Notes: a model not told the origin generated them from the letters alone. A stretch of DNA of 64,000 nt from Owenia fusiformis (GCA_903813345.2 CAIIXF020000008.1:257341-321340), one strand, 5' to 3'. Shown: positions 50,653 through 63,290, counted from the stretch's first letter. Numbers and translations: made by a program.

Positions 50653-53191
50653 GGGTGGTCCAAAATATGGCGAAAATCAACTTTCTTTCGGATCATCTTC
50701 CTCATTTGACTTACTGTTGTCCATGACCTAAAACACATGCACACCAAATTTTGAGACCCAAATCCCATGGGAAATTTACCCACGCTTCGACTGAAAAATT
50801 CGGTTATTTCATGATTTTTTGTTATTTTCGATAAATTGCCATCTCCTTTTTCCTGGTATAAAATGTTTCTATTTTTTCATAATAAACATTTTTGTAGGAC
50901 TCTTTATTACTTAATAATACTAGGAGCCCAAACACCAAATTTTGAGACCCAAATCCCATGTGAAATTTACCTATGCTTTGACTGAAAAATTGTGATTTTC
51001 ACAGTTTTGTCCGATTTTCAATAGATTACTGTCTCCATTTTCCTGGTATAATATGTTTCTATTTTTTCATAATAAATATTTTTGGATGACTCTTTATTAC
51101 TTCATGATACTAGGAACCCATACACCAAATTTTGAGACCCAAATCCCATGGGAAATTTACCCATGGTTTGACTGAAAAATTGTGATTTTCACATTTTTTC
51201 CGATTATCAATAAATTGCTGTCTCCATTTTCCTGGTGCATATGTTTTTATAATAAACATTTTTGAGGACTCTTTATAACTTCATAATACTAAAAACCCAT
51301 ACACCAAATATCCACCAAATTTTGAGACCCAAATCCAATGAGAACGTTACCCATGCTTTGACTGAAAACTGGTGCTTATGATAGCTTATGATGTCTGTTT
51401 TAGGGGCATAATATGTTAATAAACATTATGGTAATTCCTTCGTAATCCAAAGAAACACCTAAATATCAAGACTTTAAGTCTTATTGAAAGGCGACAAATT
51501 CAGTAGTTTGGGGAAAATTTAGGATCTTTTACTTGTACATTTATATAATGTGGTTAATATTAAGAAGTGATGACTCGACAGCAACTCAAATGCCTTGACG
51601 ATTTGGTTTGTTGGTTTCAGTAGGGATACATCACAGGACTTTGTTTGGATTTGTGTGAGATGTCATATTCTTTCTCACATCTTTGCAGGGTAAGGTCAAA
51701 TATCAAATCTGATTTTCTTAGGAGAAATGATTTTTTGATTGATCAATGTATCAATGGCATGGTCTCTGTTGTAACCAGTAAGCCTGTACCAAATCTTCAA
51801 GGGATTCGAGCTTCCACTGAGCTTTGTCATTTCTCTGAAAATGTTCATGCCCTGAAAGTTCTACATAGGAAGAGCAATGAGAAACACTTAAGGTAATTCT
51901 GTATGTTCAGAAATTTTAAGTGGAGTCCAATGTTATTTCTGGAACTCATTCCATACTTGGTCAGCTCTTTCAATTTTACACTGAGTTCAAATATGTATTT
52001 AGATTATTAGTTGATGGTTAGTAATTTTCTATAATGTACTATGTGCTATGTTTATATACTGTTTGTGCATCTGAATGGAATGAGTTATGTGTTCCTGAAA
52101 AAACACGGGGTTCCAATTAGGAAGCAATTAAAACTGAAAATAAGGAATTACCTTAAAGTACTATATAACCATCTTTCACGATGTAACGTATGTAAGGCCA
52201 AACAGGATAATTAAGACAACGTGTAATACAATTTATTACAAATTGCACATCACACAACAATGGTATGGTGCTCTAAACGACAAAAAATCAAAAGTATATG
52301 ATCAAAGCAAACGTGAATTTCCCATGGGGTTCAGGTCTAAACATTTGGTACATATTAAATGTATGGGTTCCTAGTATTAAGAACGTATTAATGTCCTCCT
52401 AAAATGTTTAAAAACTAAATATAAGATAAATGTTGATCTATTGAAAATAGGAGAAAATTCGCAGAAAATCACAAATTTTGGGTTGAAGCATGAATTAATT
52501 TCTCATGGGGCCAGGGTCTCAAAATTTGGTGCATATTTGGGGTATGGGTTCCTCATATTATGAAGTAATAAAGAGTCCTCCCAAAATATTTATTATAAAA
52601 AATAGAAACATATAATACCTGGAAAATAGAGATGTATTGTATTGTATATGAAATAACCCAATTTTTCAGTCGAAGCGTGGGTAAATTTCCCATGGGATTT
52701 GGGTCTCAAAATTTGATGTATGGGTTCCTAAGTATTATGAAGTAATAAAGAGTCATCCAAAAATATTTATTATGAAAAGACATCTACCATTTTATACCAG
52801 GAAAATGAAGATGGCAATTTATCGAAAATAGCAAAAAATCATGAAATAACCAAATTTTTCAGTCGAAGCGTGGGTAAATTTCCCATGGAATTTGGGTTTC
52901 AACATTTGGTGTATTGGTTCCTAGTATTATGAAGTAATAAAGAGTCCTACAAAAATGTTTATTATGAAAAAATAGAAACATATTATACCAGGAAAAGGGA
53001 GATGACAATTTATCGAAAATAGCAAAAAATCATGAAATAACCAAATTTTCAGTCGAAGCGTGGGTAAATTTCCCATGTGATTTGGGTCTTAAAATTTGGT
53101 GTGCAGGTGTTTTAGGTCATGGACAACAGTAAGTGAAATGAGGAAGATGATCTGAAACAAAGTTGGTTTTTCGCCATATTTTGGACCACCC
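50653..53191. mobile_element. 2.5-kb foldback element with GGGTGGTCC ends
   Basis: Ends GGGTGGTCCAAAATATGGCG and its inverse, flanked by TA (50651-50652 and 53192-53193). The arms, about 50653-51360 and 52290-53191, are inverted copies made of tandem ~180-base subunits (four left, five right) each with ACCAAATTTTGAGACCCAAA or its inverse. The middle (about 51400-52250) is unique, with one 83-codon frame at 51645-51896 of unknown meaning. TA duplication and the same GGGTGGTCC end as the transposase relic at 62562 suggest a mariner-like source. Confidence 0.82.
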
Positions 53192-53315
53192 TACTATATA
53201 TATATATTTTTTATATTTGCTAGTGATACTTTTTTTTTGATACTTGACATTATACTTTTATATGCCATTTGGTGTCAGTATTAGTCATGTATTATTATTG
53301 TATATACATTTTTTC

Positions 53316-53340
53316 TAAATAAATAAATAAATAAATAAAT
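53316..53340 (+). repeat. TAAA repeat tail of the LINE
   Basis: A run of TAAA units, the typical 3' end of CR1/RTE-type LINEs, closes the element that began near 45440. A second such run lies at 53553-53578, suggesting another LINE tail nearby. Confidence 0.65.
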
Positions 53341-53370
53341 ATTGATGTCAATATATACTCAATTGTACCA

Positions 53371-53402
53371 AGGACGTCTGTCTCAGAGATAGACGTCCTT
53401 GA
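53371..53402. repeat. Hairpin with a 10-bp perfect stem
   Basis: AAGGACGTCT pairs with AGACGTCCTT around an 11-base loop. It is followed at about 53447-53490 by three to four copies of a 12-base GAGGTAAAATGC repeat. Confidence 0.55.
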
Positions 53403-53837
53403 TTGTACTAATCCCTTGGCTTATGTCACTACGTCCATATATCACTGGGTAAAATGCGAGGTAAAATGCGAGGTAAAATGCGAGGTAAAATATAGGCAGA
53501 GGTGATTAGCCTCCACCTGTATTTAGCGGTTGCCCCAGTTAAATATCCGGATTGAAATAAATAAATAAATAAAAATAAAGTACTGTTCTGTTCTGCATGC
53601 AGGAGATCCATAGCGTGAGGCTCAGAGGCTCTGTTAAATGTTTTTTTTATATTTTCTGATATAAAATATTATATAGGATCATAGGGATGCTTAAATACTA
53701 CATGCTTCGATTAATTTACTCTCTTTCCGTTGCTGCCACTTTATATAGACTTCTGTTTTTTATTTTAATCTTAATGTGACTTCTAGTAAACTGGCACTAC
53801 AGTGGCATTATCACTGAAAATACACCGTTGCTCATTT

Positions 53838-54068
53838 CACTGGCGGATCTGGGGGAGGGGCTGGGGCCAAAAAAGGCCCCAAAAAGTGGGGCTTTTTACT
53901 CATTACTGGGCCAAAAAAGGCCTTATTTTTTATTTTCAGGCCAAATTTTGAAGAAAATGGGCCTCAAAATTTCAAATTTTGGGCCCACTTTCAGGGGCCC
54001 AAGTTTTTTCTCTGACCTGAAATTTGCCACGCCCCCCCCCCCCTTGTTGGTTCCCAGATCCGCCCCTG
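53838..54068. mobile_element. 231-bp GGCGGATCTGGG MITE, complete
   Basis: The left end CACTGGCGGATCTGGG pairs with the right end CCCAGATCCGCCCCTG, and CATTT flanks it on both sides (53833-53837 and 54069-54073). The interior is rich in GGGCC and AAAAAGG phrases and has a long C run. Related copies are at 48170-48426 and, more diverged, at 61090-61272. Confidence 0.75.
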
Positions 54069-54073
54069 CATTT

Positions 54074-55499
54074 ATATTTGGCACTTCATATTCAAAGAAA
54101 TTAGAATATTGTCTTAACGAGACAAAAGCTAAATAATGTTTGAAAATATGTTTATTCATATCTACATTCACTTGCATGAATACAGAATTAGTCCTGCTGT
54201 TTAATTCTTTCAACTTGCCAGTTTCTAAAATAAGAAGAAAAACATTTCATCAATGATGATATGAGTGTTGTAATGCAAAACACTACAAAAGTATTTTAAA
54301 CACAGTTCCAACTTCCAAGGCAGTTCTTACATTGTCATTGAGGAACTAGCAATTGCAAATAAGTAAATGTAATCATAAATAAAATGAAAATACCTTACTC
54401 TAAATCAGGTGGTTTTGAAATAGCTTTTTTAAATAAGTTTTTAAGACTTAAAGTAAAAATATATAAATTGAAAATTCACAGTTCAGATTACGACCCCGAT
54501 TACAGATCATTCTTGAAGTGCTTACTTCTTGTTCACTGGCGATCCACTCGATTATTCTGGTTTTCGAAACGGTTCGTTTCCGGGTAACAAAATCCCAAGA
54601 CATATTTATCACAAACGTGTACCAGTATAATATGTTTAAGAAATGTACATATTTGCGAACAAATAGTTCAAAAGACAACTACACCCAATCGTCGATTTAA
54701 TACCTCACTATTGAGAGGTATCATTGATGTTGAAAACTTGTATCTGGGTGTACATATTGACAATAAGAAAAATCAACAACTTAAAAATTGATCATTATTA
54801 ATTGATCATGCATTTTCACTATGAGTTCAACTTTTATTCTTTACCAACATCTTCTCAGTCATTCCCCTTTGTCACCCCCCTCCCCCACTAATATCTAACT
54901 CTGCTTTTTCTTTAGTATTGTTTTGATTTTACCATTGCACGCATATTTAATAGAGATAACAATTTTTCGAGATGAGTCAGTCCTTGTGATATTGCATTTG
55001 TTTTAGTATTTCATCTCAGTCATCATCCAAGTCAATAAACTAATTGTGTTCCGATTTCACAGCGACCCATTTATATGGTAATTTCCCCTCGTCTTGTAGA
55101 ACGCTGGAACCTTTAATTCTCCGGGGATGACTTCTCAAGTTACTTTCTGCATAGACATATCGATAAAAACACGTGTTCTACTATTAGTCATCCTTAACCC
55201 TTTTAATATCTTGTTTTGTTGACATATCCGCATCTCTTTCGACAACCGGAGCACGTTTAAGTTTTAAGCTATTGGACGTTTCGTAATTTTATAGGTTTGA
55301 GTTATTGCAGGTTTCATGAAGTTATTGAACATTACGTATTACTTCTAGACTATTGCAGTTTCGTACTTTTGAACAATTACACGTTTCGTACTTGCGTACA
55401 TTTTAAAATGCACGTACACTCAGAAAGAAGACAAAGAATCATTGGCGCCCTCTGTTGCCGGTTTCCACCGGCTTGAAATCTTTCAGTCTCCTTGCCAAT
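54074..55499. other. No recognised feature
   Basis: AT-rich sequence. Short open frames on both strands (for example 54384-54700) show no recognisable product or splice-consistent coding. Confidence 0.5.
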
Positions 55500-55502
55500 G
55501 GC

Positions 55503-57778
55503 TCATCTTCCATAATGTTGAGTAACTAGTTTTTCTATTACCTCATACGTGATCATGTCCAAGACTGAGAGGGTCATAACTTCTTTCACATTGTGCCCGA
55601 GTATATCTGACGACAAGGGACCAATCTTATTCAGAATCTCAATCAACTTAAACAATACAATATAATGCAACAATACTGTAATGCAAGACATGCAATGCAA
55701 TGTAATGTATTGCAATGCAATACAACAAAATAGATACACTTATCGAACATAGGACAAAACTTAATAGTAATAGACATTTTCGTGACAAGCCATTCTGATA
55801 CTCATAGCATCTCTCTCTGTTGGATCTCTCCAGAAGGAAAGAGATGGAGAGGGCGTGGCCGTTTACCACGATGGTGACAAGCATCATGACACCAAATCCA
55901 AAATGAAGTATATGTAAATGACTATCAAATCCATGGTAATGTAAATGACACCAGCCCTATGTAATGTAAATGACACCCGCCCAATGTAATGTAAATGACA
56001 CCAGCCCAATGTAATGTAAATGACACCCGCCCAATGTAATGTAAATGACACCCGCCCAATGCAATGCCAACAATGTACCAATGTGTAAATGTAAACATAT
56101 CAGTAAGACAATGTCGTTGTCTAATCATCGTGCTAATGATTTGAAAGGCCAAACTAATATTATCGATAACTAGGAAAACATCACTTCTGTCTGAATTAAT
56201 TTCAAATCAAAACATCGCGTTCTTTCATGTCCCGGTTAGTCTATTATTTAAATCATTTATCTTGCAAAAAATCTTTTATATCATATTATTTTAAAGTGAT
56301 AATCATAATAACTAATTAAATCATGTTGATCATGGCGTCACTAATGAATTAGATTAACACTTAGATTACCGATATTCTATGATTCATAACTCCTAGATCA
56401 AGAATGGTTGAAGAGCGAATGAGGATTTTTGATCAATTAGGGAGTATCAATCCAGTCATTGTAAAGATATAGAACAAAGCGGTGTGTATGATAAATGACA
56501 TTGAGACAGAATTGCCAATAGATTTCTGCATTATATTATGGTAACAAAGAAAATTAAGAATATATGGCTTGCACCAACATTATTGATTTAAGCCACCTTT
56601 TAATATCAAATTACTCTTAGCACGTGGTCTTTTGTTAATTGCAAGCTTAGGGCTGAACTATTTTCAAACAAAATATTGATTTCTCAGAGTTTTATTAATA
56701 AAAGGAAACAAAGGATTATTTTGAATGGTATGTATCGTAAAGGTTATTGAATAGACGCGATAATTCATATTCAATATTATATTCCTTGCTGACTAAAGGT
56801 TTTTCCGAGAAGGATTCTTCACAGGGGTCGTGTGCCACTGAGATACCTCCGAGATACCCCAGTATATTCTTGTGGACGTTCCTGCGTCCGGTGGGGTGAA
56901 CCAGTGGAATAGGATATCTTTCCTCGTGTGTAATATTGAATACTCCCGGAATTACACCTCTATATTTATACAAACGACCTGTAAACTATTCAGGTTATTT
57001 GCTCTGCCAAAAGATAAGCTAAGAAAATAAACAGATTCTCTCAATAACTCACTGGATCAACGTGGAACAGAACCCTCAGTCTCCCAACTACTATAGTACT
57101 TTATCACATGTATTCTGCTAATCTTTCGAATGCAGCAACACAAACTATTTTTTAATTTCTTATTTTCTCTTGTTTTCTTGGCCACTTCATTTTTCGATGC
57201 GAGCGAAGCGACGCAAGGAACATCTTACATTGCAATGTATGTTTAAATGCTGACATCCGAGGTTCTGTAATTATAATGCAAGAAATTGGTAAAGCTCTGA
57301 TGATCGACTGAAATAAATGATATCAAGAATTAATTCCACAGCGAATTTCTAAAATCAATAGGGAGCTATTACCTTAATTATTTACAAGTAATTCTTCAAA
57401 AATAGTTCCTATGACTTAACTACAATAAAATTCAGCAACTGCGTCCGAGACTCTTGATGAATGATTCTGTTATTCTTGAGTCTGTCTTCTGACCATTGTT
57501 ACTTTCCCAGTGGACCATGCTACAGACTGGCTCAGTCTGTACTATCTCAGGGGGAGTCACTTGGGAAATCAGAATACTTTAGGGTAGCTAGCTACCCCGG
57601 CAGCTAGCAAGCCAGCCAAAAAGACACAGATTAACAAATAAGGCCGGCTTGAACCGGGGCTTGAACTGGTTGAATCGTGGGGATTGAACTTACCCTTTGA
57701 ATCCGTTCGACTTCGCTTCTCAAAAGAGAGCTTTGTCTTTATAGTCTCTGCGCACGGGGTAGGTTGAACTATATACAT
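55503..57778 (-). other. Possible small minus-strand gene (weak)
   Basis: Several open stretches have protein-like composition and are not repeats. At 57660-57570 a frame reads through a hydrophobic segment, PYLLICVFLAGLLAAGVAS, resembling a signal peptide. At 56978-56716 a frame after an AG ends in a stop at 56716 and contains YPIPLVHPTGRR, where Gly-Arg-Arg could be an amidation and cleavage site. At about 55650-55503 a third frame ends in VTQHYGR. The phases of the first two do not join simply, so I cannot propose one model. A secreted peptide precursor is a speculation; chance open frames are the alternative. Confidence 0.2.
55932..56066. repeat. 25-bp tandem repeat, about six copies
   Basis: Units contain CCAATGTAATGTAAATGACA followed by CCCGC or CCAGC. 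The open minus-strand frames here are by-products of the repeat. Confidence 0.85.
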
Positions 57779-58416
57779 AGGCTGAGTAAAAGCTCCCTAG
57801 ATATCTATCTCAAATCTACAATGGAAGTGCAATCTGTTGAATAAGGAATATTGATATATATTTTCCCGTTTCACCTGTATTTTAATTAGAAGCATTATTG
57901 ATTATCTTTGTCTTTGAAAGAGAATTCAATCTGGACCGGTGGTATCATGGTTCAGGGACCATTCAGACATATGGACCGGTGGTATCATGGGACCATTCAC
58001 ATAATGAGCGGAATCATTGGAAAGCTATAAACTTTATTTCTAGATCGAAAACATAATTTGTTCAACAATTGCATACAATGTGATAATATTTGAAGAACTG
58101 ATTTAACATGCCACACAAACACAAAGGGCATCATTTGAACAACCACTACATACATATAGATAGCTCACTTACAAGCTGTTTCCTTCACCGGTTGAGTGGA
58201 CCCCGGGAGTGGACCCAGTCTCATAGAATACTAGTCTATGCCCCGGATCATCTTGCATACTCTATCTAGAAATGTAATATTTGGCTGTGATAAGGGCATG
58301 TGATATGAAATAGTTAGTTAACCTTATCTTCGACCTTCATGGTTATTTCATTTGATCGTAGCTCCTCCTTGGAAATCGGAGATGGTGCAAAGTGACGTCA
58401 CATTACATACATTATT

Positions 58417-59900
58417 AGACTCCAGATGTAAATCTGGAGTCTATTGTTTTCGTCAGTATTCTTATTCTTATTATTATTCTTTGTTTATTATTCTTTCCCA
58501 GTTTTCTCGTTAACTAGAAGATATTGAGTCAAGTCCTATATATGGTCCATTTAGGTCCTAGATGTAGTTTCTCGGAAATTGGGTCAAATTTTTATCTAGG
58601 TCAAAGGTCAAGAACTAGGTCAAATCCAGTACTTTGTCACTTTTTTCGATTTTCTCGGTCGTCCTTTAATATTTTCGATCCGGGTTTTTTTCATTGTGTT
58701 CCTTATAAAAAAGTAGGAAACCTAGGGTCGATTTAGTTTTTTGATATCTCAAACCGATTTCGAGATATCAGTGTCCGAAAACGAGGTCCAAAACAAAGTT
58801 CTCCGAATCAAATGTCCAGGATATTAGTCTTATAGAAAATTTTCTCAGGATTCCGAATCTGAAAACGAAATTTGGATTTGACTACCAGTTCGGAAGTTAT
58901 GGCGTTTTGAAAACTCAAAAATCGCTAAATTTGGTGCCCATGTTAAGTCAATGGGAAAAAATATTTTTTTGAAGTGAAAAATACGGAATATAGACTGAGT
59001 TCAGCTTCATATAATCAAAGCTTTTAAAAGAAGGGGACCTCAAAAGCCATCTAGCTTCACAATTTGGACACCGAAATGCCTAGATCAAAATCTAGGTCAA
59101 ATTCATAGGTTTTCCTTATTTTTTCGATTCTGACACTACACTTTAATTATATTCTTCGAAATTGTGTATACATGTAGCTAAGAATATGCTAATAGTGTTA
59201 GCCTTTTGCCGTCAGAAAGTATTTTGACCCACTTTTGAGATATGGTGTCCGAAAAGTAGGTCAAAATAAAAAGTTCTCCAAATTTGACGTTTGAGTTATG
59301 AAAAGTATAAAATTTTCTCAGGAATCCGAATCTGCAAACCAAATTTCGATCCGACTCCCGGTTCGGAAGTTATGGCGTGTCCGAAAAGTAGGTCAAAATA
59401 AAAAATCTCCAAATTTAACGTATGAGTTATGAATTAGGGGTAGAATTTTGTCAGGAATCCGAATCTGCAAACCAAATTTCGATCCGACTTCCGGTTCGGA
59501 AGTGATAGCGTTTTGAAATTTCGAGAAAAATCGATCTGATGGTATCCTGATAGAAAGTCAAGAGTAGAGAAGAAAATATTGAAAAATTCATCCATCCTTC
59601 CTATCTCATCCTACCCTATCCTTCCTATCTATCCTTCCTTCATATCTTTTCCTTCCTATCCTTCCTATCCTATCCTATCCTTTCTTCCTATTCTATTCTA
59701 TCCTATCCTTCTTTCTTATTCTATCCTATCGTTCTTTCCTATTCTATCCTATCCTACCTTCCTATTTTATTTATCCATCTCTTTCTAGATGACTCAGCTT
59801 ATTCTGGATGACTCGGCTTATTCTGGATGACTCGGCTAAAAAAAAAGTCTAGATCTGGAGTCTGAAATTGAACTTCGTTCAATTTCCAAAATCTAGTTAT
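58417..59900. repeat. Dispersed-element-like region starting with a CTCCAGAT palindrome
   Basis: It starts with a perfect 11-bp stem, AGACTCCAGAT / ATCTGGAGTCT with a GTAA loop (58417-58442), and ends near a related AGATCTGGAGTCT at 59850-59862. Inside are three diverged copies of a ~65-base phrase containing GGAATCCGAATCTGCAAACC or close variants (near 58850, 59310, 59455). This looks like a non-coding mobile element, but the boundaries are not proven. Confidence 0.5.
59586..59772. repeat. CCTAT/CCTT pyrimidine microsatellite
   Basis: Imperfect repeats of TATCC, TTCC and TTCTT on the plus strand, inside the preceding element. Confidence 0.85.
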
Positions 59901-61085
59901 ATTATATTATTGTATGTAGTCTAACAAGGAAACACGTTGCACACAACGCGCGTGAATACTTATCGTCAACCTTATATTATCTACCCTTTGCATTTGTTCG
60001 ACTTCACTTCTTAAAAGAGAGCTTTGCATGGCTTCATGAACTATTGCCGGTTAGCCAAACTACACAGGGGTCGGTAGGCAGCATGTCAAAGGCGGGGGTG
60101 CGTTTTTTGGGTTTCCATCAGTGCGAGCGAAGCAAGTCCCAAAAGGGGGAGTAAATTTACGTTGTACTATATGGTACATTCTAAGCATTCAGTCAAACTA
60201 TATTTTGTTAATGTTTTTGTTAATGTTGCTAAAAGAAATCATCTTACTAGGTATTTTGACAAAATATTTAACATTTTCGATCGATTAAGTTTCCACTTAC
60301 TAGCAAATGTAAAATAACATTAATTTATGATTTATGATTGTTTTAATGAAATGACATGTATTGAGGAAAGATTTAGAAATAATATTATTGCATCAATCAT
60401 CTTTCATTGTTTCAATTCCTGCTGATGTTAGCGCTTTACCAGCTGCAACCTCAGCAAATATACCCCTACGTTAAATCACATATTTCACATACATTCATCC
60501 CGCCATTCATCTTTCATTGGGTTCTCGGGCTATCTGCCATTTTTGTAGTAAGTCGGATTTTGTGCGTTTCCATTAGATACCATCCCTCGTAATTTCACTT
60601 TAATTAAAATTTTGCAGTTTATTTTAAATCCGAAACATCATATAGAGGTACATTGACGGTTCATTTACGGGCAACTACATCAATCTGTATCTCTGACATC
60701 ACTTACCACCCTTGCTTAAAGTTTTAGTTGTCACCTATTCCGCATTTTTCTAATAGATTGAGGCTCAAAGAGGCCAATAATATTATTACTGCCAAAAGTA
60801 AAGCTACAATTTAGAGGAGCGAAATATAACTTCATGAAATGTTAAATATTTGAAGTAATATCTGAGTTTCTGTCATTTTTGTTCAACATCATTAGTGTCG
60901 ACTTCGTACTAGATTATATTGCTCATGGTTAAATCAACTCTTCGGTTCCATCCGATCAAATATTTCAACCATAACAACGTTGACATCAAGTTTATCATGC
61001 ATGGACATCTTCTCATCTTTAACCAGAGACGTATAAAATGTTGTAACAATGTCTCTGCTTCAACACACGAATCAACGTCAGAATA
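59901..61085. other. No recognised feature
   Basis: AT-rich sequence. A ~40-base phrase with TTCGACTTCACTTCTTAAAAGAGAGCTTTG-like content at about 59990-60027 also occurs at 57705-57735, indicating another dispersed repeat. Confidence 0.45.
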
Positions 61086-61089
61086 CACT

Positions 61090-61272
61090 GACCCTTTCGT
61101 GGGCCCAGAAAAAGATTTCAGGGCCCCAACAATTTTGTAGGTCCTCAAAATATGGGCCTTTTTGGGCATAATTTGACCTTTTGAAGCCTTTTTAGGCAAA
61201 ATTATCAAAAGATTTCTCAAAATGTTCCTGACTCAAAATTTGGACCCCCTTGTTAGCTTCTGGATCCGCCAA
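61090..61272. mobile_element. Diverged GGGCC-type MITE remnant
   Basis: Shares GGGCC, GGGCCTTTTTGGGC and the end CTGGATCCGCCAATGG with the MITE at 53838-54068, but with an altered left end. It is followed by three copies of a ~34-base phrase with TTTCATGGGCCAATTATG (61274-61370). Confidence 0.5.
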
Positions 61273-61370
61273 TGGAATAATACATTTCATGGTCCAATTA
61301 TGGGAATATTACATTTCATGGGCCAATTATGCAATTATGGGAATAATACGTTTCATGGGCCAATTATGGG

Positions 61371-62561
61371 CTGTTGCTCTATGGTCACCTTGTATATCTC
61401 CATGACAATCACAAAAGAACCCCAAAAACGATATTAATCTCCATTGCAAGTTGCAACCCCTCGAGAACCAAATAGTAGGTGAAATAATTAACATCTGGTC
61501 CAAAGGAGGTTATCTTAGGGAAAGAATGCAGAATGAGTCCTGGTAGAGATCACGTCTATAGCTGCAATCCGACACTTGAAAGAACCCACCTAAGCTCTCA
61601 ATGAGTAAAACTAAAAGACACTCTTGAAGTGAAATACTCGTCACTCAAATTAAAATCTTCGAAATCTTATCTTATTTGTCATGTGCGTGATGCTCAAGTG
61701 ATTGTACTCTTTGTTTGTTGTTTGTCTGTTTGTTGTTTATACGTATGTTTGTTTATTAGTGAGATCATGCAAGCCAGACTCTTTACAACTCATTCTTTCT
61801 CCTAAGGAAACACATTGCACATTTGACCTCATACAAGTAGTCTGCACGCAGAGTCTAGTTGCAAAATCTTGAAGTCGAACGAATACAAAGGGTATCACAT
61901 AGAAGCCCATTTTCACAGGATGTCGATATTTTACGAATGTAATGTCAATAGCCGGGGGAGGGGGTTCGATGTGTGACCACCCCCCCCCCATAACCAAAAA
62001 CTATAAGGTAAAATAAGAGCTTTAAAATGCTTTTAATTTGCATCAATTTTGTAAAAGTTTTACAAATCTATTTTTGCCCATGCCACGATCGCACCCCCCC
62101 CCCGACTGAAAAAACGTTTTTGGTGATCCCAAAACGTCCTGCTCTGCGTTTATTTTGGCTCATATAAGAAGCAATTCCCTTATTTTGACATATATTATTC
62201 GTGAAATTCAGAGTGAACGGATGATAACAATAGTATGGCCTTAGGCTGATATCAGTCATGAGCATTGTGAATGTAGGCTACAGAGCAAGTAAGACAAAAG
62301 GCAGAGAGGTTAATACAAGGTCTTTAACAACATCCTGAAACTCTTGAAAACAAAAGTGTTTCTCTGAATGGCATGTGGTGTTGTCTTTTCATTTACATCA
62401 ACTTCTTCCATCAATTGCGTTCCTGGTTTGTGTATGAAACAGGAGAGTATTAAAGATGAAGACATATTAACAAAACAAACGTGCAGCAATACTGGGATCG
62501 TTTGTTTGTTTGTTTGAATACAGCATACAATGGCAACATTTGGAAACAAAACACAAACTAT
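61371..62561. other. No recognised feature
   Basis: Short open frames only. Long C runs occur near 61980 and 62094. Confidence 0.5.
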
Positions 62562-63290
62562 AGGGTGGTCCAAAAAATGGGACACTCGTATTGAAAAAAT
62601 AAATATTGATTTTATTGTTGTCGGAAAACATATCATATTATATATCAGTGGATAGGGATTTTAATCATCTTTAATTTGGTATATCATATGTTCAACTTAT
62701 TATAATGCCTGTCAACCAGCGTCCATAATATGTCTACCGTTTTGATCAATTATAGCCCTCAGTCTTGGCATCAATGCATCATTGATATGCTTTAGAAATA
62801 ATGAATTCCACTTCTCAACATTGCTGTCCTTGAGGAATCGAATAGATGTAAGGGTTTAATGGTTCACCAACTTTATTAGTTCTCCCAATACATGGTAGTC
62901 ACAGACATTAGCATTGGATGATCTGGAGAGGGGGGGGACAGTGATTAGGGGTTGAATCAATGGAGTCAAACACAGAGGACTTATTCCTGGTCTCATATTG
63001 GGATCATTACATTTTCCAACAAGACGGGGCTTCAAACCACAGATCCCACAAGGCAGTCAACTATTTAAAGGAGAGTGTGCCTAGATTCACATCACTAATC
63101 ACTGCCCCCCCCCCCTGGATCATCCGATGCCATTGTCTGCGACTACCACTTATGGGGAGAACTAACAAAATTGGTATATCATGAACTCCTTACATCTAAT
63201 TGTACATTCATTATATCAATGATGCTATTGAGAAGTTAAGGCCAAAATTGAAGGCTATGATTGATCAAAATTATTACAAATCTTAGAGAA
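62562..63290. pseudogene. Broken mariner-like transposase, two C-terminal pieces in inverted order
   Basis: On the plus strand 62990-63290 shows FQQDGASNHRSHKA, the second-aspartate block of a Tc1/mariner DDE transposase, then after a frame change CDYHLWGELTKLVYHELL and a segment ending KLKAMIDQNYY. On the minus strand from about 62945 to 62700 a second, more decayed copy shows NVCDYHVLGELIKLV and later LRAIIDQN. Its outer edge is GGGTGGTCCAAAAAATGG next to TA at 62560-62561, the same terminus as the foldback at 50653. Both copies have stops and frameshifts, so neither is functional. Confidence 0.7.

Noticed and set aside
51645-51896. 83-codon frame as a gene
   Set aside because: It lies in the core of a foldback element, with no recognised family and no splice evidence; kept only as a possible captured fragment.
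53828-54213. Open frames on both strands near 54 kb
   Set aside because: They are in the GGCGGATCTGGG MITE, and similar frames appear at the related copy near 48.2-48.5 kb.
57640-57720. tRNA gene suggested by GAACCGGGGCTTGAAC-like phrases
   Set aside because: No cloverleaf could be built; arms and spacing do not fit.
59579-59788. 69-codon Ser/Pro/Ile-rich frame
   Set aside because: Translation of a pyrimidine microsatellite.
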